From the NCBI GenBank assembly GCA_047628385.1, contig JBLHVH010000149.1, positions 1 through 8,518 of the forward strand: 8,518 nt of DNA, in the 5' to 3' direction. The translations under genes and the position numbers were made by a program. Of this stretch, positions 1 through 5,611 are shown piece after piece (position 1 is the stretch's first letter; each line of letters starts with the position of its first letter). Source of the stretch: PZPK01 sp047628385. GTDB taxonomy: Bacteria > Pseudomonadota > Gammaproteobacteria > Pseudomonadales > Oleiphilaceae. A model generated the notes under the pieces. It saw only the letters and a list, made by a program, of their open reading frames with translations, was not told the DNA's origin and did no database searches.

Positions 1-638
1 ATAGTATCTTCACCGTCTCCACGAGACATAGCATAAGAGAATGCAACTTCAAGATTATCCATTGCATACTTAGCCGCTAAAGCACCAGCATGACTAGCAT
101 TAGCACCATCATCATCAAGCGCTATCGTAGCACCAATAACTAAACCATCAGCAATTTCTGGCGATACATATTGTAAGTTATCGCCTTCGGTAAGACCTGC
201 AAGTTCGCCACCATTAATACCAGTATTCTCAGAGGTATCAATCATGTCTACCCATTCGTATACAGTGTCATCAGTACCAACCTGAATCATACCGAAATCG
301 CCTTTCACACCAATATAAGCTTCATCTAACTTTTCGCCTAAACCTTTATTGGCACCATTATTTTCATCAGCATCAAAATGGAATTCTGCTTTGAAGAAAC
401 CCGTTACACCTTCAGAAATAGCGTGATCATGCTTAAAGCCAATAGTAGAACCATTATCTTGTAATTCGTGAGCAGTATCACCATCGTTATCGGTGTTAAC
501 GTGAACTAACTGAATATTACCGTAAATTTCAGGCATTGACTCAAGCATTTCTGCCAAATCAGTTGCTGCATCCATTGCGAAAGCGCTAGTTGAAAGTGTT
601 GCTGCTGTAATTGCTGAAGCGATAAGTGTCTTTTTCAT
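1..638 (-). CDS. Gram-negative general porin (outer-membrane beta-barrel), N-terminal part
   Basis: This is the first 212 codons of an outer-membrane trimeric porin of the OmpC/Porin_4 kind, which lets small hydrophilic solutes diffuse passively through the outer membrane. The ATG follows an AGGAAG ribosome site by 7 nt. Residues 1-21 are a classical signal peptide (MKK, hydrophobic core, cleavage after AFA). The mature part shows porin strand patterns: PEIYGNIQLVHV, a GSTIGFKHDH turn, VTGFFKAEFHF, then the family signature EAYIGVKGDFGMIQVGTDDTVYEW that precedes the constriction loop. Later strands are NLQYVSPEIADGLVIGATIA and LEVAFSYAMSRGDGEDT. The loops are strongly acidic (D, E and N rich), which may suit a salty habitat. 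The gene continues beyond the left edge, so total length (usually 300-400 aa) and the C-terminal aromatic residue cannot be seen. The porin class is secure; substrate preference is unknown. Confidence 0.88.
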   Translation of the reverse strand, partial: MKKTLIASAITAATLSTSAFAMDAATDLAEMLESMPEIYGNIQLVHVNTDNDGDTAHELQDNGSTIGFKHDHAISEGVTGFFKAEFHFDADENNGANKGLGEKLDEAYIGVKGDFGMIQVGTDDTVYEWVDMIDTSENTGINGGELAGLTEGDNLQYVSPEIADGLVIGATIALDDDGANASHAGALAAKYAMDNLEVAFSYAMSRGDGEDT

Positions 639-674
639 TTTCTATCTTCCTTTAATTTCTGTTTGAAATAATTC

Positions 675-688
675 AGGGCTAATGCCCT
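675..688 (-). other. Small hairpin in the porin mRNA leader
   Basis: AGGGC and GCCCT form a 5-bp GC-rich stem with a TAAT loop, about 37 nt upstream of the porin ATG. If transcription starts near 717, the hairpin lies in the untranslated leader. It may stabilise the message or take part in sRNA control, which is common for porins. Read on the plus strand it is followed by TTTATTTT and looks like a weak terminator, but no plus-strand gene ends there. Confidence 0.3.
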
Positions 689-723
689 TTATTTTCGTTA
701 AATTAATGACGATTAAAATAATT

Positions 724-752
724 ATTATGCTCAATAAGTATTAACACCTAAA
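724..752 (-). promoter_or_regulatory. Candidate sigma-70 promoter of the porin
   Basis: On the minus strand TTTAGG (747-752, 3/6 to TTGACA) and CATAAT (724-729, 5/6 to TATAAT) are separated by exactly 17 bp. The predicted start near 717 gives a leader of about 79 nt. The region is very AT-rich, so chance matches are likely; TTGCAT-16-TATTAG slightly upstream is a rival. Confidence 0.35.
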
Positions 753-870
753 CACTAATACCTAGCTATTCAGATCATGCAAACTCAAATAAGAGCGCAC
801 AAAATAAACGGGTCATCTGTCTATCAAGTAATATTTTAAGCCAATTTTGAGGCTTAACGCACGTTACAGC

Positions 871-880
871 TTGTTAACAA
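871..880. repeat. Perfect 10-bp palindrome TTGTTAACAA
   Basis: This self-complementary sequence lies about 235 bp upstream of the porin start. Its symmetry fits a dimeric regulator, but no known operator consensus is matched with confidence, and AT-rich palindromes of this size arise by chance. Confidence 0.3.
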
Positions 881-940
881 AACTTAATAGCGCTATCAAC
901 CCCCTATAAACCAGCCCCCCACCTAACAAGTTTTTTTAAC

Positions 941-952
941 AACCATATGGTT
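941..952. repeat. Perfect 12-bp palindrome AACCATATGGTT
   Basis: A 12-bp exact palindrome flanked by T-rich and A-rich runs, about 300 bp upstream of the porin and 150 bp downstream of dtd. It is a possible regulator-binding site; the identity of any binding protein is unknown. Confidence 0.3.
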
Positions 953-964
953 TTGTTTTAAACC

Positions 965-982
965 AATTGCTTTTCAGCAATT
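965..982 (-). terminator. Possible weak terminator hairpin downstream of dtd
   Basis: AATTGCT and AGCAATT form a 7-bp stem with a TTTC loop, about 125 nt after the dtd stop codon. The minus-strand continuation has only a short interrupted T stretch (GGTTTAAAAC), so termination would be inefficient. It could equally be a simple hairpin. Confidence 0.2.
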
Positions 983-1104
983 AAATCTATTAAACAACAT
1001 CTTAACCGTCATTCTTAAAGTTAAGCTTGATCTATTTCTAGTACAATGCTGAAAAATATGCAAACTTTTTATTAAATAATAACCTAAGCACCCTGTTTTT
1101 GACG

Positions 1105-1542
1105 CTATATACATAAATTAAACGTCACTGGTCCGTCATTCACTAACGATACAGCCATATCAGCACCAAAACGGCCAGTTGTAACCGACAAACCTGACAG
1201 GCCAGCCTTATCTACAAAATACTGATATAAAGCTTCACTTTCATCTGGCAACGCTGCTGACGAAAAGCTTGGCCGCAAGCCTTTTTGAGTATCTGCCACC
1301 AACGTAAACTGAGAAACAATTAATAATTCTCCTTGAATATCAGTCAAACTCAAATTCATACGATCGTTTTGATCGGAAAATACGCGGTATTTTATGATTT
1401 TTTCTAATAATATATCGGCCCTCCGCTTATCGTCGCCTTTCTCAACGCCCAGAAACAACAATAAACCTTGGGCTATTTCACCTACAACTTCTCCCTCTAT
1501 TTTTACCGAAGCACTGGTCACACGCTGTATTAATGCTTTCAT
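1105..1542 (-). CDS. dtd: D-aminoacyl-tRNA deacylase
   Basis: Dtd is a cytoplasmic homodimer that hydrolyses the ester of D-amino acids (and glycine mis-attached to tRNA-Ala), keeping D-residues out of proteins. The 145-residue product has the same length as the E. coli enzyme. It starts MKALIQRVTSASV and carries both family motifs: SQFTL at residues 77-81, with the key threonine T80, and the Gly-cisPro motif NDGPVTF with GPVT at 137-140 near the C-terminus. The frame stays open upstream to a TTG at 1566, but AAGGGG at 1548-1553 sits 5 nt before the ATG at 1542, and homologues begin with this methionine, so 1542 is chosen. The gene lies downstream of typA on the same strand but is separated from it by a strong terminator and a candidate promoter of its own. 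Nothing unusual is seen in the protein. Confidence 0.95.
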   Translation of the reverse strand: MKALIQRVTSASVKIEGEVVGEIAQGLLLFLGVEKGDDKRRADILLEKIIKYRVFSDQNDRMNLSLTDIQGELLIVSQFTLVADTQKGLRPSFSSAALPDESEALYQYFVDKAGLSGLSVTTGRFGADMAVSLVNDGPVTFNLCI

Positions 1543-1568
1543 CAACCCCCCTTCGATTTGTAACAAAT

Positions 1569-1596
1569 ATTATCACATGAGCGAAAGACCAAACAA
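1569..1596 (-). promoter_or_regulatory. Candidate dtd promoter (extended -10)
   Basis: On the minus strand TTGTTT (1591-1596) and GATAAT (1569-1574) are 16 bp apart, and the -10 is preceded by TGT, giving an extended -10 (TGTGATAAT). Transcription would start near 1562, about 20 nt before the dtd ATG. That leaves the TTG at 1566 outside the message. Confidence 0.45.
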
Positions 1597-1640
1597 TACG
1601 TAAAAAGACGTATATTGCAGACTAATAAACCACACACATA

Positions 1641-1684
1641 AAAAAAGCCAAGCTTTCAATTAAAAGAAAGAACTTGGCTTTTTT
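1641..1684 (-). terminator. Intrinsic terminator of typA (bidirectional shape)
   Basis: AAGCCAAG+CTTTC (1645-1657) pairs with GAAAG+CTTGGCTT (1666-1680) around an 8-nt AT loop, with an AA bulge at 1671-1672. The 13-bp stem is flanked by an A run on the left, which is the U tract for minus-strand transcripts, and a T run on the right. It lies about 60 nt after the typA stop codon and separates typA from dtd. Confidence 0.85.
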
Positions 1685-1743
1685 AGCTTAAGTAACGCAC
1701 CAATATAAGGCGAGCCACTTAAATTTCTATAGGCTGATTTTAA

Positions 1744-3549
1744 CTATTTAGAACGCTTTCTCAAGTTTTCTGTCAAAAGCTTCTTACGAATACGAATGCT
1801 AAGAGGTGTTACTTCTACCAACTCATCATCTTCAATAAACTCAAGCGCTTGCTCTAATGTGTGCGTAATATGCGGCACTAAGGTCAATGCTTCATCGGTA
1901 CCGGATGCACGAACGTTTGTTAACTGCTTACCCTTAACCGTATTGACAACCAAGTCATTAGAGCGAGAGTGAATACCCACAACCTGACCTTCATAAATAT
2001 CAATACCAGGACCTAAGAATAAACGACCACGTGCCTGAACAGTAAATAGTGAATAGGCAGTCGTCTTCCCTTTAACCATACTAACCAATACGCCATTTTG
2101 ACGTTCAAAAGTACCGCCTGCTTTCACTTCGCCATAATGATCAAATACACTAGTCATTATACCTGAGCCAGAAGTAAGCGTCAGAAACAAACCACGGAAG
2201 CCGATCAAACCACGAGAAGGAATAATAAACTCTAGACGCACACGCCCTTTACCGTCCAACTCCATATTAGTCATTTCTGCTTTACGTAAGCCCATTGCTT
2301 CCATAACAGAACCTTGATGCTGCTCTTCAACATCAATTACAACCATCTCATATGGCTCATGAATTTTACCATCCACTATTCTCTGAACTACCTCTGGGCG
2401 AGACACTGCCATTTCAAAACCTTCACGACGCATGGTTTCGATCAATACAGAAAGGTGTAATTCTCCACGACCCGACACAACAAATTTATCAGGCGTTTCA
2501 CCAGCTGAAACTCTTAATGCAACATTATGAATTAGCTCTTGATCAAGGCGATCTTTAATATTACGCGTTGTAACGTACTTGCCTTCCAAACCTGCGAATG
2601 GCGAGTCATTGACAACAAAAGTCATACTTACAGTAGGCTCATCAACATTTAATGCAGGTAGGGCCTCTACACATTCAGGATCACATAAGGTATCCGAAAT
2701 ACCCAAACCTTCGATACCATTAATACAAACAATATCACCCGCACTCGCTAAAGGAGTTTCAATTTGCTCAAGCCCCAAATAGGTTTTGACGTTAAGCACT
2801 TTACCCTTACGCTCTTTGCCTTCAGCATCTTTTATAACAACTTGCTGATTTGGCTTCAGTGAACCCCGTGTAATACGACCCACACCGATAACACCTACGT
2901 AACTATCATACGCTAATGCAGACACCTGCATTTGGAACTTTCCTTCAGGATCAACATCTGGTGCAGGTACTTCTTTTACGATCAACTCATAAAGAGGCGT
3001 CATATCTTCAGCCATCTCTTCAGGATCTAAACCCGCAATACCATTAATAGCTGAAGTATAAATTACTGGGAAATCTAACTGCTCATCTGTTGCACCTAAG
3101 TTATCAAACAAATCAAAAACCTGATCCATAACCCAATCTGGACGCGCACCCGGACGATCGATTTTGTTAATAACAACAATAGGACGTAAACCCTGCTCAA
3201 ACGCTTTAGAGGTGACAAAACGAGTTTGAGGCATTGGACCATCAACTGCATCGACTAAAAGCAATACCGAGTCAACCATCGACAATACACGCTCTACTTC
3301 ACCACCAAAATCGGCGTGTCCCGGCGTATCAACGATATTAATATGGTAATCATTCCACTTAATAGCGGTATTTTTTGCCAGGATGGTAATACCACGTTCC
3401 TTTTCCTGGTCATTCGAATCCATAATACGCTCAGAGCCTTCATCTCTGTGCCCGAGTGTACCCGACTGACTTAGCAATTTGTCTACAAGCGTCGTTTTAC
3501 CATGGTCAACGTGCGCAATGATGGCAATATTTCTTAATTTCTCTATCAC
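1744..3549 (-). CDS. typA: Ribosome-associated translational GTPase TypA/BipA
   Basis: TypA (BipA) is a GTPase of the elongation-factor family that binds the ribosome and supports 50S assembly and growth under cold and other stress. The 601-aa product is near the usual length (607 in E. coli). The G domain shows AHVDHGKT (12-19), RGITI (52-56), DTPGH (74-78), NKID (128-131) and SAIN (166-169). A beta-barrel domain II follows, then EF-G-like domains (VSGRGELHLSVLIETMRREGFE) and the BipA-specific C-terminal domain with RASGTDEALTLVP and TPLSIRIRKKLLTENLRKRSK. The C-terminal tail is a few residues shorter than in E. coli. The start is GTG, placed exactly where E. coli TypA begins (MIE.LRNIAIIAHVDHG), with only a weak TAGG ribosome site 9 nt upstream. 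The gene is divergent from glnA, a conserved gammaproteobacterial arrangement, and has its own promoter and leader hairpin. Confidence 0.97.
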   Translation of the reverse strand: MIEKLRNIAIIAHVDHGKTTLVDKLLSQSGTLGHRDEGSERIMDSNDQEKERGITILAKNTAIKWNDYHINIVDTPGHADFGGEVERVLSMVDSVLLLVDAVDGPMPQTRFVTSKAFEQGLRPIVVINKIDRPGARPDWVMDQVFDLFDNLGATDEQLDFPVIYTSAINGIAGLDPEEMAEDMTPLYELIVKEVPAPDVDPEGKFQMQVSALAYDSYVGVIGVGRITRGSLKPNQQVVIKDAEGKERKGKVLNVKTYLGLEQIETPLASAGDIVCINGIEGLGISDTLCDPECVEALPALNVDEPTVSMTFVVNDSPFAGLEGKYVTTRNIKDRLDQELIHNVALRVSAGETPDKFVVSGRGELHLSVLIETMRREGFEMAVSRPEVVQRIVDGKIHEPYEMVVIDVEEQHQGSVMEAMGLRKAEMTNMELDGKGRVRLEFIIPSRGLIGFRGLFLTLTSGSGIMTSVFDHYGEVKAGGTFERQNGVLVSMVKGKTTAYSLFTVQARGRLFLGPGIDIYEGQVVGIHSRSNDLVVNTVKGKQLTNVRASGTDEALTLVPHITHTLEQALEFIEDDELVEVTPLSIRIRKKLLTENLRKRSK

Positions 3550-3565
3550 GATAAGGTACCTAGTT

Positions 3566-3591
3566 GTCCTGAAAATTCTTAAAATCAGGAC
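3566..3591 (-). promoter_or_regulatory. Inverted repeat in the typA leader
   Basis: GTCCTGA (3566-3572) and TCAGGAC (3585-3591) form a 7-bp stem with a 12-nt loop. In the predicted typA mRNA this hairpin ends about 16 nt before the GTG start, directly upstream of the weak ribosome site. It could influence ribosome access or attenuate transcription, though there is no U-run for a terminator. It could instead be an operator just downstream of the promoter. Confidence 0.4.
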
Positions 3592-3627
3592 TTTAATTAA
3601 AAGTAGCTGAGCTTAATTTGGACGCGG

Positions 3628-3655
3628 ATTATACAGCATGGCAGCCATATTCAAA
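3628..3655 (-). promoter_or_regulatory. Candidate typA sigma-70 promoter
   Basis: A perfect TATAAT on the minus strand (3628-3633) lies 16 bp from TTTGAA (3650-3655). The start would fall near 3621, giving a leader of about 72 nt that includes the 3566-3591 hairpin. The -35 lies only about 7 bp from the plus-strand sigma-54 element at 3662-3678, so polymerases at the two sites may interfere. Confidence 0.55.
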
Positions 3656-3661
3656 GACTAG

Positions 3662-3678
3662 TTGGCAACTATTTTGCA
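3662..3678 (+). promoter_or_regulatory. Sigma-54 (RpoN) -24/-12 promoter element toward glnA
   Basis: TTGGCAACTATTTTGCA fits the sigma-54 consensus TTGGCAC-N4-TTGCA closely: GG (3664-3665) and GC (3676-3677) are separated by exactly 10 bp. Transcription would start near 3689, giving glnA a long leader of about 280 nt. Sigma-54 control through NtrC is established for glnA in many Gammaproteobacteria, which supports the call. The nearby NtrC-like half-sites lie downstream of this element rather than upstream, which is unusual. Confidence 0.5.
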
Positions 3679-3697
3679 ATTGAATACATTTATATGA

Positions 3698-3733
3698 CGC
3701 ACTAGCACAAAGCAAAGTGCGTTATTTTGCACC
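3698..3733. promoter_or_regulatory. Putative NtrC enhancer cluster upstream of glnA
   Basis: NtrC sites are pairs of TGCAC and GTGCA half-sites. Here GCAC occurs at 3699, 3705 and 3729 (as TGCACC), and GTGC at 3717, within 36 bp. CGCACT...AGTGCG makes a 24-bp inverted arrangement, and GCAC-N8-GTGC misses the usual N7 spacing by one base. TGCACCAA matches one half of a classical glnA site. It is an imperfect but dense cluster in the expected place. Confidence 0.35.
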
Positions 3734-3786
3734 AAGACAGCCCTAAAATCGCAAAAAAATCATCTGAAATAATTTTTACCCTTAAA

Positions 3787-3799
3787 AATCAATAAGATA
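3787..3799 (+). promoter_or_regulatory. Possible IHF site within A-tract region
   Basis: AATCAATAAGATA matches the IHF consensus WATCAA-N4-TTR except at one base. It sits between the NtrC-like cluster and the downstream promoters, among short A/T tracts (around 3753, 3772, 3783, 3799) that could bend DNA. IHF bending between enhancer and promoter is a common sigma-54 layout. One near-match in AT-rich DNA is weak evidence. Confidence 0.25.
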
Positions 3800-3812
3800 A
3801 AAAAACCTAAGT

Positions 3813-3839
3813 TTGACGACCATATTGCCCACATATAAG
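3813..3839 (+). promoter_or_regulatory. Candidate glnA sigma-70 promoter
   Basis: TTGACG (5/6) and TATAAG (5/6) are separated by 15 bp, which is shorter than optimal. The start would fall near 3846, giving a leader of about 120 nt. This would correspond to the housekeeping promoter that accompanies nitrogen-controlled glnA promoters in enteric bacteria. Confidence 0.45.
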
Positions 3840-3850
3840 TCAACAAAAAA

Positions 3851-3866
3851 TGGAAGAACATTAGCG
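3851..3866 (+). promoter_or_regulatory. Weak second sigma-54-like element before glnA
   Basis: TGGAAGAACATTAGCG keeps the invariant GG and GC with the 10-bp gap, but deviates at several flanking positions (GGAAG for GGCAC, TAGC for TTGC). A start near 3877 would put the NtrC-like cluster at about -150 to -180, like the enteric glnAp2 layout. The position fits but the sequence match is poor. Confidence 0.22.
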
Positions 3867-3918
3867 ACAGTCATGCTATCCTCATTCGCAATTTTTTAGT
3901 TGTAAGTAAAAAGAACCC

Positions 3919-3939
3919 TGAAGCAATTTAGTCGCTTCA
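3919..3939 (+). other. Hairpin in the glnA leader
   Basis: TGAAGC and GCTTCA form a 6-bp stem with a 9-nt loop, ending 27 nt before the glnA ATG and 15 nt before its GGAG ribosome site. It lacks a U tract, so it is not a terminator. It may stabilise the leader. It does not match any riboswitch known to me. Confidence 0.3.
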
Positions 3940-3966
3940 AACATCCAATAGAACGGAGAATTTAGA

Positions 3967-5373
3967 ATGTCAGAGAAAACTCTCGGCCTTATCAAAGATA
4001 ACGAAGTAACATGGGTCGATCTACGATTCACAGACACCTGCGGTAAAGAGCACCACGTAAGTATTCCTTCATCTGAAGTAAAGGATGATTTCTTCGAAGA
4101 AGGAAAGATGTTCGACGGTTCTTCAATCAATGGCTGGAAAGGCATCAACGAATCAGACATGATCCTTATGCCTGTGGATGACACAGCGGTAATCGATCCA
4201 TTTACTGAAGAAAACACCGTAATCATTCGTTGTAACATTGTTGAACCTACAACGATGCAAGGTTACGAACGTGATCCACGTTCTGTTGCTGCTCGTGCAG
4301 AAGAATATTTAAAGTCTACGGGTATTGCTGACTCAGCTTTATTTGGTCCTGAGCCAGAATTCTTCGTATTTGACGACGTTAAATGGAAAGTCGACATGAG
4401 CGGCGCCATGTACGAAATCAATTCAGAAGAAGCTGCATGGAGCAGTGACGCTAAAATTGAAGGCGGCAACACTGGACATCGTCCAGGCGTTAAAGGCGGT
4501 TACTTCCCAGTACCACCGGTTGACTCACTTCATGACTTACGTGCTGCGATGTGTGGCGCAATGGAATCAATGGGCCTTGTTATTGAAGTTCATCACCACG
4601 AAGTCGGTACTGCTGGTCAGTGCGAAATCGGTGTTGGCGCAAATACACTTGTTAAGAAAGCTGATGAAGTTCAAATTCTTAAGTACTGTGTACATAACGT
4701 TGCTCACGCTTATGGCAAAACAGCTACGTTTATGCCTAAGCCTGTTGTTGGCGATAACGGTTCTGGTATGCACGTTCACCAGTCTTTATCTAAAGATGGC
4801 GTTAACATTATGGCTGGTGATGGTTATGCTGGTCTTTCTGATGAGTGCCTATTTTATATCGGCGGTATCATTAAGCATGCAAGAACGTTAAACGCATTCA
4901 CTAATGCTTCAACAAACTCTTACAAGCGTTTAGTTCCTGGATTCGAAGCACCTGTTATGCTTGCTTACTCAGCACGTAACCGTTCAGCATCAATTCGTAT
5001 TCCTTTCGTGAACAGCCCTAAAGCGCGCCGTTTAGAAGTACGCTTCCCTGATCCAACAGCTAACCCATACTTAGCATTCGCTGCTATGTTGATGGCGGGT
5101 ATTGATGGAATCAAAAACAAGATTCACCCTGGCGATCCTGCTGACAAAGATCTTTACGACCTTCCAGCTGAAGAAGCGAAAGCGATCCCAACGGTTGCAG
5201 CCACATTCGATCAAGCACTTGACGCACTTGAAGCGGATCACGCTTTCCTAACTGAAGGAAACGTATTCACTGAAGACATGATCCAAGGATTCCTTGATTT
5301 GAAACGTACTGAAGTTGAAAGACTGAACAGCACAACTCACCCTGTTGAGTTTGAGATGTACTACTCTCTATAA
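3967..5373 (+). CDS. glnA: Glutamine synthetase, type I-beta (adenylylatable)
   Basis: GlnA condenses glutamate and ammonia with ATP to form glutamine, the main ammonium-assimilation step; it works as a cytoplasmic dodecamer. The product has 468 aa, matching the processed E. coli numbering. Visible active-site elements are MFDGSS (48-53), metal ligands E129 and E131 in FGPEPEFF, E212 in HHHEVGTAGQCE, E220, H269 in GDNGSGMH, E327 in VPGFEAP, and R339 in NRSASIRIP. Tyr397 in KDLYDLP is the adenylylation target of GlnE, and the extra beta-type segments are present, so activity is probably controlled by the GlnB/GlnE cascade. GGAG lies 8 nt before the ATG. The gene is monocistronic in this window, with its own terminator and no glnL/glnG (ntrBC) within view immediately downstream, where enterics keep them. 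Expression is likely controlled by nitrogen through the upstream elements. Confidence 0.98.
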   Translation: MSEKTLGLIKDNEVTWVDLRFTDTCGKEHHVSIPSSEVKDDFFEEGKMFDGSSINGWKGINESDMILMPVDDTAVIDPFTEENTVIIRCNIVEPTTMQGYERDPRSVAARAEEYLKSTGIADSALFGPEPEFFVFDDVKWKVDMSGAMYEINSEEAAWSSDAKIEGGNTGHRPGVKGGYFPVPPVDSLHDLRAAMCGAMESMGLVIEVHHHEVGTAGQCEIGVGANTLVKKADEVQILKYCVHNVAHAYGKTATFMPKPVVGDNGSGMHVHQSLSKDGVNIMAGDGYAGLSDECLFYIGGIIKHARTLNAFTNASTNSYKRLVPGFEAPVMLAYSARNRSASIRIPFVNSPKARRLEVRFPDPTANPYLAFAAMLMAGIDGIKNKIHPGDPADKDLYDLPAEEAKAIPTVAATFDQALDALEADHAFLTEGNVFTEDMIQGFLDLKRTEVERLNSTTHPVEFEMYYSL

Positions 5374-5392
5374 GCTTTTTTAGCTTTACCCT

Positions 5393-5420
5393 AAAAGCCC
5401 AGCATAATCTGGGCTTTTTT
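5393..5420 (+). terminator. Intrinsic terminator of glnA
   Basis: AAAAGCCCAG (5393-5402) pairs with CTGGGCTTTT (5409-5418) around a CATAAT loop and ends in six T residues. It begins 20 nt after the glnA stop codon. A small AAGCT-T5-AGCTT repeat covers the stop codon itself. Confidence 0.92.
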
Positions 5421-5546
5421 ATACCTTCGAATTATAATCCACTCACTTCTGAATCCTATTTACCAAAAATAATACGCAAGGCACTAAAATCATTACATAC
5501 AGCCACAGTTGAATACAACAAAACCACAATTCTGTAACTAATAACC

Positions 5547-5575
5547 TTATCAAAATTCAAAATAAGTTTTATAGT
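5547..5575 (+). promoter_or_regulatory. Candidate promoter of the LapA-like gene
   Basis: TTATCA (4/6) and TATAGT (5/6) are separated by 17 bp. Transcription would start near 5582, leaving a 30-nt leader before the ATG at 5612 but only about 12 nt before the ATG at 5594. The 173-bp spacer after glnA shows no other clear element; TTGAAT-18-TGTAAC near 5509 is a weaker rival. Confidence 0.42.
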
Positions 5576-5595
5576 TAGTATCATTGATTTCATAT

Positions 5596-5599
5596 GGAG
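5596..5599 (+). promoter_or_regulatory. Ribosome site favouring the start at 5612
   Basis: GGAG lies 12 nt before the ATG at 5612, somewhat far but usable. The upstream ATG at 5594 has no purine-rich sequence before it and would overlap this site, so 5612 is preferred. Confidence 0.45.
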
Positions 5600-5611
5600 C
5601 CCGTTAATAGT

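Larger units (their letters stand above)
639..1104. other. 466-bp AT-rich spacer between dtd and the porin
   Basis: No gene was found here. Short ATG frames, for example at 777 (20 codons), lack a ribosome site. The stretch is long and AT-rich and carries the candidate porin promoter, several palindromes (TTGTTAACAA, AACCATATGGTT, the 965-982 hairpin) and a C-rich patch near 900-922. This is what would be expected of a heavily regulated porin upstream region. No strong terminator follows dtd, so read-through toward the porin is possible. Confidence 0.6.

Noticed and set aside
1021..1047. Plus-strand promoter-like pair TTAAGC-15-TACAAT
   Set aside because: It has short spacing and a poor -35, and points into the opposite strand of dtd with no plus-strand gene or small RNA signal downstream.
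1543..1566. Upstream TTG start for dtd adding eight residues
   Set aside because: The AAGGGG site sits just before the ATG at 1542, homologues start there, and the TTG falls at or before the predicted transcript start.
3882..4238. A 118-codon minus-strand frame across the glnA start
   Set aside because: It is antisense to the glnA start and leader with no recognisable product; glnA explains the region.
4445..4891. A 148-codon open frame on the plus strand inside glnA
   Set aside because: It lies wholly within glnA in another frame, has no ribosome site and a low-complexity leucine-rich translation typical of a shadow frame.
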